Below are positions 52,528 through 61,974 of a DNA stretch of 64,000 nt, piece by piece. Origin of the DNA: Allomuricauda sp. Lineage in GTDB: Bacteria > Bacteroidota > Bacteroidia > Flavobacteriales > Flavobacteriaceae. The number at the start of each line of letters is the position of its first letter. Position 1 is the first letter of the stretch. The notes under the pieces are model-generated. The model saw only the letters and a program-made list of their open reading frames with translations, had not been told where the DNA came from and ran no database searches. The position numbers and the translations under genes were made by a program. The stretch covers positions 434,001 through 498,000 of the forward strand of contig RHLF01000001.1 in assembly GCA_003712125.1 (NCBI GenBank). Reading direction: 5' to 3'.

Positions 52528-53490
52528 ATGGCCAATTACCAAGCACCTTCTTCAAAATTATGGACGGGCAGAACATCAGATGAGCAACTCTATCTGCATG
52601 AGAAAATACGCTGTTTGGCCATTGATGAGCTGGCCGATACCCAGACCAATAAAGCGGTGGCCCTATTGGGTTATTGTTGCCACGAAGGCGTCAGACGAAA
52701 CCAAGGTAGAATAGGCGCCAAGGATGGTCCTATGGCGATTCGAAAGGCCTTATCCAAACTGCCCAACCATTTACCGGAATCTGTTTCCTTCTTTGATGTT
52801 GGTGACGTTGTATGTGTTCATGGCGATATGGAAGCGGCCCAAAACAAATTGGCTGAACTGATTTCAGAACTCTTAGGCACAAATACCTTCCCAATTGTAT
52901 TGGGAGGAGGACATGACCTGGCCTATGGGCACTACCAAGGGATTCAAAAATTTTTGAACGCCGCAAAAAAAAGTGTGGGCATCATTAATTTTGACGCTCA
53001 TTTTGACTTACGCGACAATGTAAACGGAAATAATTCGGGAACACCTTTTTTTCAAATTGCCCGTGATTGTGAAGCCCTGTCAAACGAATTCAAGTATCTA
53101 TGCCTGGGCATTCGTGATGATGCCAATAACAAAAGACTTTTTGAAACTGCGCAGGCCCTTAATGTAAAGCACCTTTCTCGAGACACCTTCAGAATGCAGT
53201 TCGTTGATGAAATCAATAAATGGATCACCGCATTTATGAATGGGGTAGACCATGTATATGTCACCATAGATCTTGATGGTTTTTCATCGGCATTTGCACC
53301 TGGAGTCAGTGCCCCCTCACCTATGGGCTTCTCACCTGATATTGTCATTGAATCCTTAAAAACAATTCTTAATTCGGGCAAGTTGATTTCGGTTGACTTT
53401 GCCGAAATGAATCCAAAGTATGATAGTGATGGGCAAACGGCAAAGCTGGCAGCATCTTTGGCCCATTATATGATCCACAAATTGTTTTAA
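52528..53490 (+). CDS. hutG: Formimidoylglutamase
   Basis: HutG splits N-formimino-L-glutamate into glutamate and formamide, the last step. This ureohydrolase-family enzyme of 320 residues shows the Mn-binding motifs GGGHDLAYGHYQG near residue 127, INFDAHFDLRDN near 152, and IDLDGFSSAFAPGVSAP near 247. ATG 52528 is one base after the hutU stop. The alternative would be a guanidino-hydrolase of the same fold, but the operon context decides for HutG. Confidence 0.93.
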   Translation: MANYQAPSSKLWTGRTSDEQLYLHEKIRCLAIDELADTQTNKAVALLGYCCHEGVRRNQGRIGAKDGPMAIRKALSKLPNHLPESVSFFDVGDVVCVHGDMEAAQNKLAELISELLGTNTFPIVLGGGHDLAYGHYQGIQKFLNAAKKSVGIINFDAHFDLRDNVNGNNSGTPFFQIARDCEALSNEFKYLCLGIRDDANNKRLFETAQALNVKHLSRDTFRMQFVDEINKWITAFMNGVDHVYVTIDLDGFSSAFAPGVSAPSPMGFSPDIVIESLKTILNSGKLISVDFAEMNPKYDSDGQTAKLAASLAHYMIHKLF

Positions 53491-53496
53491 ACAAAA

Positions 53497-53524
53497 AAAG
53501 CCTTCCATTTGGAAAGCCTTTCAT
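53497..53524 (+). terminator. Imperfect terminator-like hairpin after hutG
   Basis: AAAGCCTTCC can pair with GGAAAGCCTTT around loop ATTT, with one C-C mismatch and one bulged A, followed by a short T-rich stretch. It could be a weak or decayed terminator. Confidence 0.35.
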
Positions 53525-53681
53525 TGGTTGACACGATTAAGTGTCACAACCTGTTTCGAAATACATCGAAACCAACACAACGGTACAAATATATAAACAA
53601 AAAAGTCTTCGGCATAATATCCAAGATTTTTTGCGGTTCGGACAGCACACAGACTCTTAACTTTTGGTAGTGTTAAAATGA

Positions 53682-53715
53682 ATGGATTATATCCATTTTT
53701 ATGGATTTATTCCAT
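53682..53715 (+). promoter_or_regulatory. Paired palindromic operators of the dinB-dnaE2 operon
   Basis: Two palindromes of the form ATGGA-N5-TCCAT lie 19 bases apart: 53682-53696 (spacer TTATA) and 53701-53715 (spacer TTTAT). The second abuts TAATTTAG (53715-53722), a 7 of 8 match to the -7 element. A repressor bound at both sites would block transcription of the polymerase operon. No LexA-type gene lies next to it. Confidence 0.6.
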
Positions 53716-53740
53716 AATTTAGTCGTCCTTTTTTGGGATA

Positions 53741-54955
53741 GTGAAGAAAACCATTTTACATCTTGACCTCGACACCTTTTTTGTTTCCGTAGAGCGGCGA
53801 ATTAACCCCGAACTACAAGGAAGGCCTTTGTTGGTGGGCGGAATTACCGATAGAGGTGTAGTCGCAGCCTGCAGTTATGAGACTCGAGGCTTCGGCATTC
53901 ATTCAGGCATGCCCATGAAAATGGCGAGAGAACTGTGTCCACAAGCTACGGTAATCAAGGGTAATGCAGGCACTTACAGCAAGGTTTCCGATGAAGTCAC
54001 AGAAATTATTCAAGAAGCTGTTCCTGTTTTTGAAAAATCGAGTATTGATGAGTTTTATGCCGATTTATCAGGTATGGATAAGTTTTTTGGCTCTTATAAG
54101 TATGCCTCTGAACTTCGAAAAAAAATCATTAAAGAAACGGGGATGCCCATTTCCTTTGGCCTTTCGGTCAATAAGGTGGTCTCAAAAGTGGCTACAAATG
54201 AGGCCAAGCCCAATAATCAATTGAAAATAGATTTTGGCTACGAGAAGCCTTTTCTAGCCCCCCTATCAATCAAAAAAATTCCCATGGTTGGCGATAAGAC
54301 CTATCAAACCCTTCGCAATTTGGGCATACGGCAAGTAAAGACCGTACAAGAAATGCCCATGGATATCATGCAGCGGGTATTGGGGGCAAATGGCACTGTG
54401 ATTTGGAAACGTGCCAACGGCTTGGACAACACCCCTGTAATTCCGTTTCATGAGCGCAAATCGATTTCAACCGAGCGCACTTTTGATCGAGATACGATTG
54501 ATGTGGTCAAACTCAAGGGAATTTTAATGGCAATGGCCGAAAATCTAGCATATCAATTGCGGCGTGGCGAAAAGCTTACGGCCTGTATTGCCGTAAAGAT
54601 TCGATATGCTGATTTTAATACCTATTCAAAACAAATGCGCATACCCTATACCAGTGCAGACCATATTCTGATTCCAAAGATCATGGATTTGTTCAATGCG
54701 CTTTACAACAAACGCATGTTGGTCCGATTGATAGGCATACGCTACAGCCATTTGGTTTCGGGCAATTACCAGATCAATCTTTTTGAGGATACCGAAGAAG
54801 CCTTAAATCTTTACCAAGCCATGGACCATGTACGCAACCGTTTTGGTGACCGCAGTGTTTTCAGGGCCTCGGCCATGGGAGCACGAACCATTGGCAGAAT
54901 GCATAATCCGTTTAACGGTTTGCCCCCTATTGTACTCGCCCATAGAAAGCAATAA
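53741..54955 (+). CDS. dinB: Y-family DNA polymerase (DNA polymerase IV type)
   Basis: This translesion polymerase has 404 residues. The palm carries the catalytic carboxylates in ILHLDLDTFFVSVERR at the N-terminus and KSSIDEFYADLSG near residue 100. The finger loop YETRGFGIHSGMPMK lies near 47, the thumb HhH near 180 (IKKIPMVGDKTYQTLRNLG) and the little-finger domain from about 240. The start is GTG at 53741. It forms an operon with the DnaE-type polymerase one base downstream. Confidence 0.93.
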   Translation: MKKTILHLDLDTFFVSVERRINPELQGRPLLVGGITDRGVVAACSYETRGFGIHSGMPMKMARELCPQATVIKGNAGTYSKVSDEVTEIIQEAVPVFEKSSIDEFYADLSGMDKFFGSYKYASELRKKIIKETGMPISFGLSVNKVVSKVATNEAKPNNQLKIDFGYEKPFLAPLSIKKIPMVGDKTYQTLRNLGIRQVKTVQEMPMDIMQRVLGANGTVIWKRANGLDNTPVIPFHERKSISTERTFDRDTIDVVKLKGILMAMAENLAYQLRRGEKLTACIAVKIRYADFNTYSKQMRIPYTSADHILIPKIMDLFNALYNKRMLVRLIGIRYSHLVSGNYQINLFEDTEEALNLYQAMDHVRNRFGDRSVFRASAMGARTIGRMHNPFNGLPPIVLAHRKQ

Positions 54956-54956
54956 T

Positions 54957-57900
54957 ATGTACTTGAATTGCCATACCTACTATAGCCTGCGTTTCGGAAC
55001 TTTTTCTGAAGAAGTGCTGTTACAAATGGCAAAAAAAAACCACCTAAAGCGCGTGGTGCTGACAGACATCAACAACACCTCTGCCTGCTTAAATTTTGTT
55101 AGGGAAGCTCCTACCTATGGCATACAACCTATTTTAGGAATCGATTTTCGCAATGGCGTAGATGCCTGCTTTATTGGCATTGCGAAAAACAACAAGGGGT
55201 ATCAAGAGTTGAATGATTTTCTTTCAAGCCACCTGCATCACAAGGAAGACATTCCACAACAAGCACCGCCATTTGAGAATGCTTTTGTGGTATACCCTTT
55301 TGAAAAAGTGCTCTTGAATGATAAGGATACATTTTTGACCAATGAGTTTATAGGTATTTCAATCAAGGATTTACGCCGCCTACCCTTTTCCCAACTAAAA
55401 AAACACACCGACAAGTTAGTTGTGCAACAGCCTGTTACATTTAGAGACAAACGAGATTTCAATGCGCATCGGTTACTAAGGGCTATCGACAACAATGTAT
55501 TACTGAGCAAACTTGAAAACAGCGAGGTGGCTGATGAAAGTGAAAAAATGCAGCCTATTGAAACCCTTGTCAAAGCCTTTTCGGCCTACCCCCATATTCT
55601 TGAAAACACTGAGCGCTTATTGAACCGATGCACCATACAGTTTAATTTTTCAACACACCGAAAACCCCAAAACTTAAACTATTATACCGATAGCAAAGAA
55701 AACGACGAAGCACTACTTGAACGACTTTGCAACGAAGGGCTCCCAAAACGCTATGAAGTCTGTAGCGACATTGTTCAAAAGAGATTGGCGAAAGAACTAA
55801 ATCTCATCAAGGAAAAAGACTTTGTTTCCTACTTTTTGGTCAATTGGGACATTGTCACACATGCGAAGAAGAAAGGTTTTTACTATGTAGGTCGTGGCAG
55901 CGGGGCCAATAGTATTGTTGCCTACCTCTTATATATCACTGATGTAGACCCCATAGAACTAGACCTCTATTTTGAACGATTTATCAACTTATATCGGACC
56001 AATCCACCTGATTTTGATATCGATTTTTCATGGCGTGACCGGGAAGAAATGACACAATATATTTTTGACCGTTTTCCCCATGTCGCTCTGGTAGGAACCT
56101 ATGTGACCTTCAAAAGAAGAGCTGTGATCCGCGAATTGGGAAAAGTCTTCGGATTGCCCAAAGAAGAAATCGATGCGCTCAGTATGGGAGCGTACGTTTC
56201 GTCAAAGCTTGATAGTATCGCAGGGCTTGTCGTCAAGTACGGGGAGTTGATCGAAGGAATGCCAAATCATATAAGCGTACATGCAAGCGGTATTTTGATA
56301 AGCGAAAAACCACTGCATTATTTTTCAGCAACTTTTATGCCTCCCAAGGGTTTTGCTACCGTACATTTTGATATGGTCATTGCCGAAGATGTGGGGCTGT
56401 ATAAATTTGATATTTTGGCCCAGCGGGGGTTAGGAAAAATCAAGGATGCCATCTCGATCATCAAATACAATCAACCTGAAAAAGCTGATTTTGACATTCA
56501 TAATGTCGCTGCATTTTACAAAGACGACACCATCAACAATTTGATAAAAACAGCTCAGTGCATGGGGTGTTTTTATGTAGAGTCTCCTGCCATGCGCATG
56601 CTATTGCAAAAACTGGAGGTCGACAATTATTTGGGCCTGGTCGCGGCCAGCTCCATCATTCGCCCCGGGGTTTCCAAAAGCGGTATGATGCGGGAGTACA
56701 TTCTCAGACACAGAAATCCTGGCAGGGCCGAGGAAAAAGCACACCCCGTAATGTTAGACATTATGCCCGAGACTTATGGCGTTATGGTCTATCAGGAAGA
56801 TGTTATCAAAGTCGCCCATTATTTTGCAGACTTGACCCTAGGTGAAGCCGATGTATTGCGAAGGGGTATGAGTGGCAAGTTTCGTTCCCGCGAAGAATTT
56901 GAAAAGGCAAAAGATAAATTCCGAACGAATTGCCTAAAAAAGGGAATTGCTGAAAAAACTGTGAATGAAGTTTGGGAGCAGGTGGCAAGCTTTGCCGGCT
57001 ATGCTTTTGCGAAGGGGCATTCAGCCTCTTATGCCGTCGAAAGCTATCAAAGTTTGTTTCTCAGGGCTTATTTTCCGTTGGAATATATGGTTGCCGTACT
57101 CAACAATGGGGGTGGGTTTTACCGTTCTGAATTTTATGTGCACGAAGCCCGAATGCAGGGAGCGACCATTCACCCGCCCTGTATCAACCAGAGCCATATT
57201 GCCAATGTCATTTATGGCACACACCTCTATTTAGGGCTAATGTTTTTGCGCGATTTGGAAGAGCGCGTTATGCATCGTATCGTTAAAGAACGGGGTGGTC
57301 ATGGGCCCTTTTCCTCTTTGGAAGAATTTATCGATCGTGTGGTTATCTCGGTAGAACAATTGACCCTACTCATTCGTATTGATGCGTTCCGATTTACGGG
57401 AACCAATAAACACGAACTCCTTTGGAAAGCCTACCTCATGTTGGGCAAAAGCAAACGTATGGAGCACCCCAAATTATTCCCGCCCAAACATTCAAAATTT
57501 CAAATTCCCAATTTGGATACCACCGCATTGGAAACCGCATTTGAGCAATGGGAACTATTGGGTTTTCCTCTTTGCAATCCGTTTGGCTTGTTGAAAGAAC
57601 CTGTCAAAAGCACCAATGGCAATAAAGACCTCCCCCGCTACCTGAACAAACTCATCGACATATACGGCTACTTGGTCACCGTGAAAAACACGGCCACCCA
57701 CAAGGGAGACCAAATGCATTTTGCTACATTATTGGACCAATATGGGGAAGTATTTGACACCGTACTTTTTCCACCTGTAGCTGCCAAACATCGCTTTCAA
57801 GGAAGAGGCATTTACCGATTTTATGGTAAAGTGGTCAGTGAATTTGGTTTTCTGAGCATTGAGGTCTTCAAAATGCAAAAACAAGATTATGTTCAAGACC

Positions 57901-57968
57901 CACGCTATTCCGATATGAAAACAGGCACTTTAAAACGTCTCTCTTCTTCCTGGGGCATGAAACAATAA
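54957..57968 (+). CDS. DnaE-type DNA polymerase III alpha subunit, probably error-prone second copy
   Basis: The 1003-residue polymerase has an N-terminal PHP domain (NCHTYYSLRFGTFSEEVL), the C-family palm with catalytic Asp residues in NPPDFDIDFSWRD near residue 348, the GRGSGANSIVAYLLYITDVD block near 312, and a tandem HhH and OB region toward the C-terminus. It is shorter than replicative DnaE (about 1160 or more) and lies in an operon with a Y-family polymerase, which together suggest a damage-inducible mutagenic pair as in ImuB-DnaE2 systems. ATG 54957 is chosen for the PHP start; the open frame further up lies inside dinB. Confidence 0.9.
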   Translation: MYLNCHTYYSLRFGTFSEEVLLQMAKKNHLKRVVLTDINNTSACLNFVREAPTYGIQPILGIDFRNGVDACFIGIAKNNKGYQELNDFLSSHLHHKEDIPQQAPPFENAFVVYPFEKVLLNDKDTFLTNEFIGISIKDLRRLPFSQLKKHTDKLVVQQPVTFRDKRDFNAHRLLRAIDNNVLLSKLENSEVADESEKMQPIETLVKAFSAYPHILENTERLLNRCTIQFNFSTHRKPQNLNYYTDSKENDEALLERLCNEGLPKRYEVCSDIVQKRLAKELNLIKEKDFVSYFLVNWDIVTHAKKKGFYYVGRGSGANSIVAYLLYITDVDPIELDLYFERFINLYRTNPPDFDIDFSWRDREEMTQYIFDRFPHVALVGTYVTFKRRAVIRELGKVFGLPKEEIDALSMGAYVSSKLDSIAGLVVKYGELIEGMPNHISVHASGILISEKPLHYFSATFMPPKGFATVHFDMVIAEDVGLYKFDILAQRGLGKIKDAISIIKYNQPEKADFDIHNVAAFYKDDTINNLIKTAQCMGCFYVESPAMRMLLQKLEVDNYLGLVAASSIIRPGVSKSGMMREYILRHRNPGRAEEKAHPVMLDIMPETYGVMVYQEDVIKVAHYFADLTLGEADVLRRGMSGKFRSREEFEKAKDKFRTNCLKKGIAEKTVNEVWEQVASFAGYAFAKGHSASYAVESYQSLFLRAYFPLEYMVAVLNNGGGFYRSEFYVHEARMQGATIHPPCINQSHIANVIYGTHLYLGLMFLRDLEERVMHRIVKERGGHGPFSSLEEFIDRVVISVEQLTLLIRIDAFRFTGTNKHELLWKAYLMLGKSKRMEHPKLFPPKHSKFQIPNLDTTALETAFEQWELLGFPLCNPFGLLKEPVKSTNGNKDLPRYLNKLIDIYGYLVTVKNTATHKGDQMHFATLLDQYGEVFDTVLFPPVAAKHRFQGRGIYRFYGKVVSEFGFLSIEVFKMQKQDYVQDPRYSDMKTGTLKRLSSSWGMKQ

Positions 57969-58017
57969 CCCAAGGTTGGCAATTGCTTTGTATCTTAGGG
58001 TAAACAACCCATTCCTA

Positions 58018-58377
58018 ATGAAAATAAGAATAAAGGGAAATTCCGTTCGATTTCGTCTGACCCAAAGTGAAGTAAAACAATTGTGTGAAAAAGGAAGTGT
58101 TGAAGAGCAGACGAATTTTGGAACTACATCCTTTGGTTACGCAGTAAAAATCACAAAGGATAAAGACAGCCTGCATGCTGTTTTTCATTCCCAAAAAATC
58201 ACCTTGTATCTACCAGAGAAATGGGGCAAGAACTGGTACCATAATGCAACGATAGGGTTTGAACATCATCAAGATGATCTTCACCTGTTGATTGAAAAAG
58301 ACTTCACCTGTTTGGACAATACCACGGAAGATCAATCCGACAATTACCCCAACCCCAAACTAATGACAAACAAGTAA
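58018..58377 (+). CDS. Conserved-looking small protein of unknown function
   Basis: From ATG 58018 the product has 119 residues and starts MKIRIKGNSVRFRLTQSEVK. It reads as a short beta-rich fold (FGYAVKITKDKDSLHAVFHS, KITLYLPEKWGKNWY) with an acidic C-terminal tail (LLIEKDFTCLDNTTEDQSD). It has no signal peptide, helix or known catalytic motif. I do not recognise it with confidence. It lies 8 bases before the FdhF/YdeP oxidoreductase gene, so a joint transcript is likely. Confidence 0.75.
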   Translation: MKIRIKGNSVRFRLTQSEVKQLCEKGSVEEQTNFGTTSFGYAVKITKDKDSLHAVFHSQKITLYLPEKWGKNWYHNATIGFEHHQDDLHLLIEKDFTCLDNTTEDQSDNYPNPKLMTNK

Positions 58378-58385
58378 CAACCAAC

Positions 58386-60695
58386 ATGTCTAAAACTGCC
58401 GCCATAAAACGGAAAGTATCTTTAACAGGGCAAATCAAATTCACGGGCTTAGAACTTAAAGCGCCATCCGAGGTCGCTGCAGGAATACTCGGGGTAAAAG
58501 AAGCCTTACGTCATGGTGTAAAGGAGATGGGTGTTGCCAGGACTATGAGAGCCCTGTTGGAAATGAACCAAGAAGATGGTTTTCGTTGCCCCAGCTGTGC
58601 CTGGCCGGTTCCTGAACATCCATCAAAAATCGCAGAATATTGTGAGAATGGGGCAAAAGCTTTAGCAGATGAAGCCACTACCGAAAAAATTGGAGCTGCA
58701 TTCTTTGCCAAGCATTCAGTCGAAGCACTCTCGCAACTGAGCGATTATGAGCTCAATACCTTTGGACGAATAACAGAGCCCTTGATTTTACATGCTGACA
58801 AGGTCCATTACGAACCCATTTCTTGGAAAAACGCCTATCAGCATATTGCAACTGCATTGGAAAATTTGGACCACCCTGACGAAGCCATCTTTTATACCTC
58901 AGGACGATCCAGTAACGAAGCTGCTTTTCTGTATGGAATGTTTGCAAGGGCCTACGGCACAAACAACATGCCCGATTGTTCCAATATGTGCCATGAATCG
59001 TCTGGTGTGGCACTGTCTAAAACCTTGGGCATCGGAAAAGGCTCCGTAAAAGTAGATGACCTTTACGGTGCAGATGTGGTCATGGTGGTAGGACAAAACC
59101 CAGGTACCAATCATCCGCGCATGTTATCTGCTTTGGAAAAATGCAAAAAAAATGGCGGCAAGGTCATTAGCATTAATCCCCTCGCGGAAACTGGAATGGT
59201 CCGTTTTAAAAACCCCCAAAACGCCAGTGGGTTAATAGGTAATGGAACCGCTATTGCCGACATTCATTTGCAATTAAAAATCAACGAAGACATCGCCCTT
59301 GCCAAGGTGCTTTTAAAAAAGCTGGTGGCCCTTGATGCACAACAGAAAACAGTATTTGACCATGACTTTATCACAAAGCACGTAGATGGCTACGAGGCCC
59401 TGTTGGCAGACCTAAAAAATTATGAGGCTTCCGAACTGATCGCTAGAACAGGTATCCCTGAGCAAAAACTTGACGATGCAGTCGCCCTATTGGCTTCGAA
59501 ACCAAACATCATCATTTGTTGGGCCATGGGCATCACCCAGCACAAAAATGCCGTGGAAACCATACAAGAATATGTAAACATCCTGTTGTTGAAAGGCGCG
59601 ATAGGCAAACCGTTTGCAGGGACCTGTCCGGTTCGTGGCCATAGCAATGTACAAGGAGATCGAAGTGTGGGTATCATGCATTTCGTGAATGAAGAACTCA
59701 ACGAACGGATAAGGACACACTTGGGTTTTGAACCTCCTAAGGAAAACGGATTTGATACGGTTGGGGCCATCAAGGCCATGTACGAGGGCAAGGCTAAGGT
59801 TTTTGTTTGCCTAGGCGGAAACTTTGCCATGGCGGCTTCAGACACCGCCTATACCGCAAGGGCCATTCAACAGTGCGATCTAACCGTACAAATAAGCACC
59901 AAATTGAACCGAAGTCATTTAGTCACGGGTAAAACGGCCTTGCTCTTACCCACCTTTGGCCGCTCTGAAAAAGATGTCAAAAACGGACAGTTACAATTTT
60001 TGACCATGGAAAGCAGCACGGGTAAAGTTCGCCAAAGCAAAGGTCTCTTGAGGCCCGTGTCCGATCAAATCAAGAGCGAACCGGAAATCATAGCGGGCAT
60101 TGCCGATACCTATTTCAAAGGAGATCATCCGATGCCCTGGGCAAAATTGGGCTATGACTATGGGGCCATACGGGATTTCATTGATATCACAATCAAAGGA
60201 TTTCAAGAAACCAGCAAACGCTCAAAAGGTCATGGATATTACCTGCCGAATAACGCGCGCGAACGAGATTTTGGTAGATTGCCAAACGGAAAGGCGCAAT
60301 TGACCCGTAACCGACTGTCAGGGGTCGTCCTACAGGAGGATGAACTTCTATTGATGACCATTCGGTCGCACGATCAATTCAATACCACCATTTATGGGTT
60401 GCATGATCGGTACCGGGGCATTCATAACGAAAGAAGGGTTGTTTTTTTGAACCCTGCAGACATGAAAAAACGGGGTATTGAAAAGCTAGAACCGCTTGAC
60501 TTGGTGAGCACCTACGAGGGAGTGGAACGAATAGCAAAACAATTTCTGGCCATTCCGTATCATATTCCCGAGGGCAATTGTGCTGCCTATTTTCCGGAAA
60601 CCAATGTATTGGTTCCCATTGATGAATATGCGGATGGAAGCAGAACCCCCATCAGCAAGTCGATCCGTATTCGCATTAGGAAGCTCAAGGTATAG
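58386..60695 (+). CDS. FdhF/YdeP family molybdopterin oxidoreductase
   Basis: The 769-residue protein has the molybdopterin-bis-MGD enzyme fold of the FdhF/YdeP family. The N-terminus has FRCPSCAWPVPE with two Cys, less than a full 4Fe-4S motif. Next come IFYTSGRSSNEAAFLYGMF near residue 182, NNMPDCSNMCHESSG near 207, the cofactor-binding VMVVGQNPGTNHPRM near 241 and GTCPVRGHSNVQGDRSVG near 420. The C-terminal beta-barrel contains RSHDQFNTTIYGLHDRYRG near 667. YdeP in E. coli relates to acid resistance; the substrate in this group is unknown. No beta or gamma electron-transfer subunit lies nearby. Confidence 0.9.
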   Translation: MSKTAAIKRKVSLTGQIKFTGLELKAPSEVAAGILGVKEALRHGVKEMGVARTMRALLEMNQEDGFRCPSCAWPVPEHPSKIAEYCENGAKALADEATTEKIGAAFFAKHSVEALSQLSDYELNTFGRITEPLILHADKVHYEPISWKNAYQHIATALENLDHPDEAIFYTSGRSSNEAAFLYGMFARAYGTNNMPDCSNMCHESSGVALSKTLGIGKGSVKVDDLYGADVVMVVGQNPGTNHPRMLSALEKCKKNGGKVISINPLAETGMVRFKNPQNASGLIGNGTAIADIHLQLKINEDIALAKVLLKKLVALDAQQKTVFDHDFITKHVDGYEALLADLKNYEASELIARTGIPEQKLDDAVALLASKPNIIICWAMGITQHKNAVETIQEYVNILLLKGAIGKPFAGTCPVRGHSNVQGDRSVGIMHFVNEELNERIRTHLGFEPPKENGFDTVGAIKAMYEGKAKVFVCLGGNFAMAASDTAYTARAIQQCDLTVQISTKLNRSHLVTGKTALLLPTFGRSEKDVKNGQLQFLTMESSTGKVRQSKGLLRPVSDQIKSEPEIIAGIADTYFKGDHPMPWAKLGYDYGAIRDFIDITIKGFQETSKRSKGHGYYLPNNARERDFGRLPNGKAQLTRNRLSGVVLQEDELLLMTIRSHDQFNTTIYGLHDRYRGIHNERRVVFLNPADMKKRGIEKLEPLDLVSTYEGVERIAKQFLAIPYHIPEGNCAAYFPETNVLVPIDEYADGSRTPISKSIRIRIRKLKV

Positions 60696-60739
60696 ACGTC
60701 TAGCGCACCGACAAATTCAACCCAATGAAAATTAGATAT

Positions 60740-61918
60740 TTATTTAAACGCAGGATGGCCGGTAATATCTGCCCCCGTAATCAAGAGGTGAATATCATGC
60801 GTTCCCTCGTAGGTAATGACACTTTCGAGGTTCATCATATGGCGCATGATACTGTATTCACCTGTAATGCCCATGCCACCCAACACTTGGCGTGCTTCCC
60901 TGGCAATCTTCAATGCCATATCCACATTGTTCCGTTTGGCCATTGAGATTTGGGCGGTAGTGGCCTTGCCTTCATTCTTTAATTGCCCCAAACGAAATGC
61001 CAATAATTGGGCTTTTGTGATTTCAGTAATCATTTCGGCCAACTTTTTTTGTTGCAATTGAAATGCAGCAATGGGCTTGCCGAACTGAATACGTTCTTTG
61101 GCATAGCGCAAAGCCGTGTCATAGCAATCCATGGCAGCACCAATAGCGCCCCATGATATTCCGTACCGTGCAGAATCTAAACAACCCAGTGGCGCACCTA
61201 GTCCTGATTTATTTGGCAACAGATTTTCCTTGGGAACCTTGACATCATCAAATATCAATTCTCCAGTTGCTGAAGCCCGAAGTGACCATTTGTTATGCGT
61301 TTCCGGGGTTGAGAAACCCTCCATACCGCGTTCCACGATCAGACCGTGAATTCGACCTTCTTCATTTTTGGCCCATACCACGGCAACATCGGCAAAAGGG
61401 GAATTGGATATCCACAATTTGGCACCGTTGAGCAGGTAGTGATCACCCATATCCTTGTATTTGGTCTCCATACCCCCGGGGTTTGACCCGTGATTGGGTT
61501 CGGTCAATCCAAAGCAGCCCATCCATTCGCCACTGGCCAATTTCGGAAGGTACTTTTTTCGCTGTTCTTCGGTACCGTAGGCAAAAATGGGGTACATCAC
61601 TAAAGAAGATTGTACCGAGGCCGTAGACCGAACACCGCTATCCCCACGTTCAATTTCCTGCATGATCAGTCCATAACTGATTTGATCTAAACCTGCACCC
61701 CCGTATGTCTCGGGAATGTAGGGCCCAAAAGCACCAATTTCTGCCAGACCGTTAATGATTTGCTTCGGAAACTCTGCCTTCTGGGCGTAGTCTTCAATAA
61801 TGGGCGAAATATCGCGCTTGACCCATTGGCGAGCTGCGTCGCGTACTAAAATATGCTCTTCAGAAAGTAAATCATCAAGTTGGTAATAATCAGGAGCTTC
61901 AAACAAATCAGGCTTCAT
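60740..61918 (-). CDS. Acyl-CoA dehydrogenase family protein, glutaryl-CoA dehydrogenase type
   Basis: The 392-residue FAD enzyme has the family signatures MGCFGLTEPNHGSNPGGMET near residue 135, KLWISNSPFADVAVVWAK near 170, and the C-terminal QVLGGMGITGEYSIMRHMMN, NLESVITYEGTHDIH near 355 with the catalytic Glu in YEGT. The arrangement and DLLSEEHILVRDAARQWV start match glutaryl-CoA dehydrogenase, which oxidises and decarboxylates glutaryl-CoA to crotonyl-CoA in lysine and tryptophan breakdown. ATG 61918 is used instead of the TTG three codons earlier. No pathway partner is adjacent. Confidence 0.88.
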   Translation of the reverse strand: MKPDLFEAPDYYQLDDLLSEEHILVRDAARQWVKRDISPIIEDYAQKAEFPKQIINGLAEIGAFGPYIPETYGGAGLDQISYGLIMQEIERGDSGVRSTASVQSSLVMYPIFAYGTEEQRKKYLPKLASGEWMGCFGLTEPNHGSNPGGMETKYKDMGDHYLLNGAKLWISNSPFADVAVVWAKNEEGRIHGLIVERGMEGFSTPETHNKWSLRASATGELIFDDVKVPKENLLPNKSGLGAPLGCLDSARYGISWGAIGAAMDCYDTALRYAKERIQFGKPIAAFQLQQKKLAEMITEITKAQLLAFRLGQLKNEGKATTAQISMAKRNNVDMALKIAREARQVLGGMGITGEYSIMRHMMNLESVITYEGTHDIHLLITGADITGHPAFK

Positions 61919-61974
61919 GCGTTTCAATTTTGGCCAAAGGTAGGAATCAAATACAACATTTATTGAACAGAATG

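Noticed and set aside
53521-53546. TGACAC/GTGTCA hairpin after hutG as a terminator or attachment site
   Set aside because: The stem is only six base pairs, has no T-run and no matching copy was seen.
54828-54956. 43-codon upstream extension of the DnaE-type polymerase
   Set aside because: It lies wholly inside dinB in another frame and precedes the PHP domain start.
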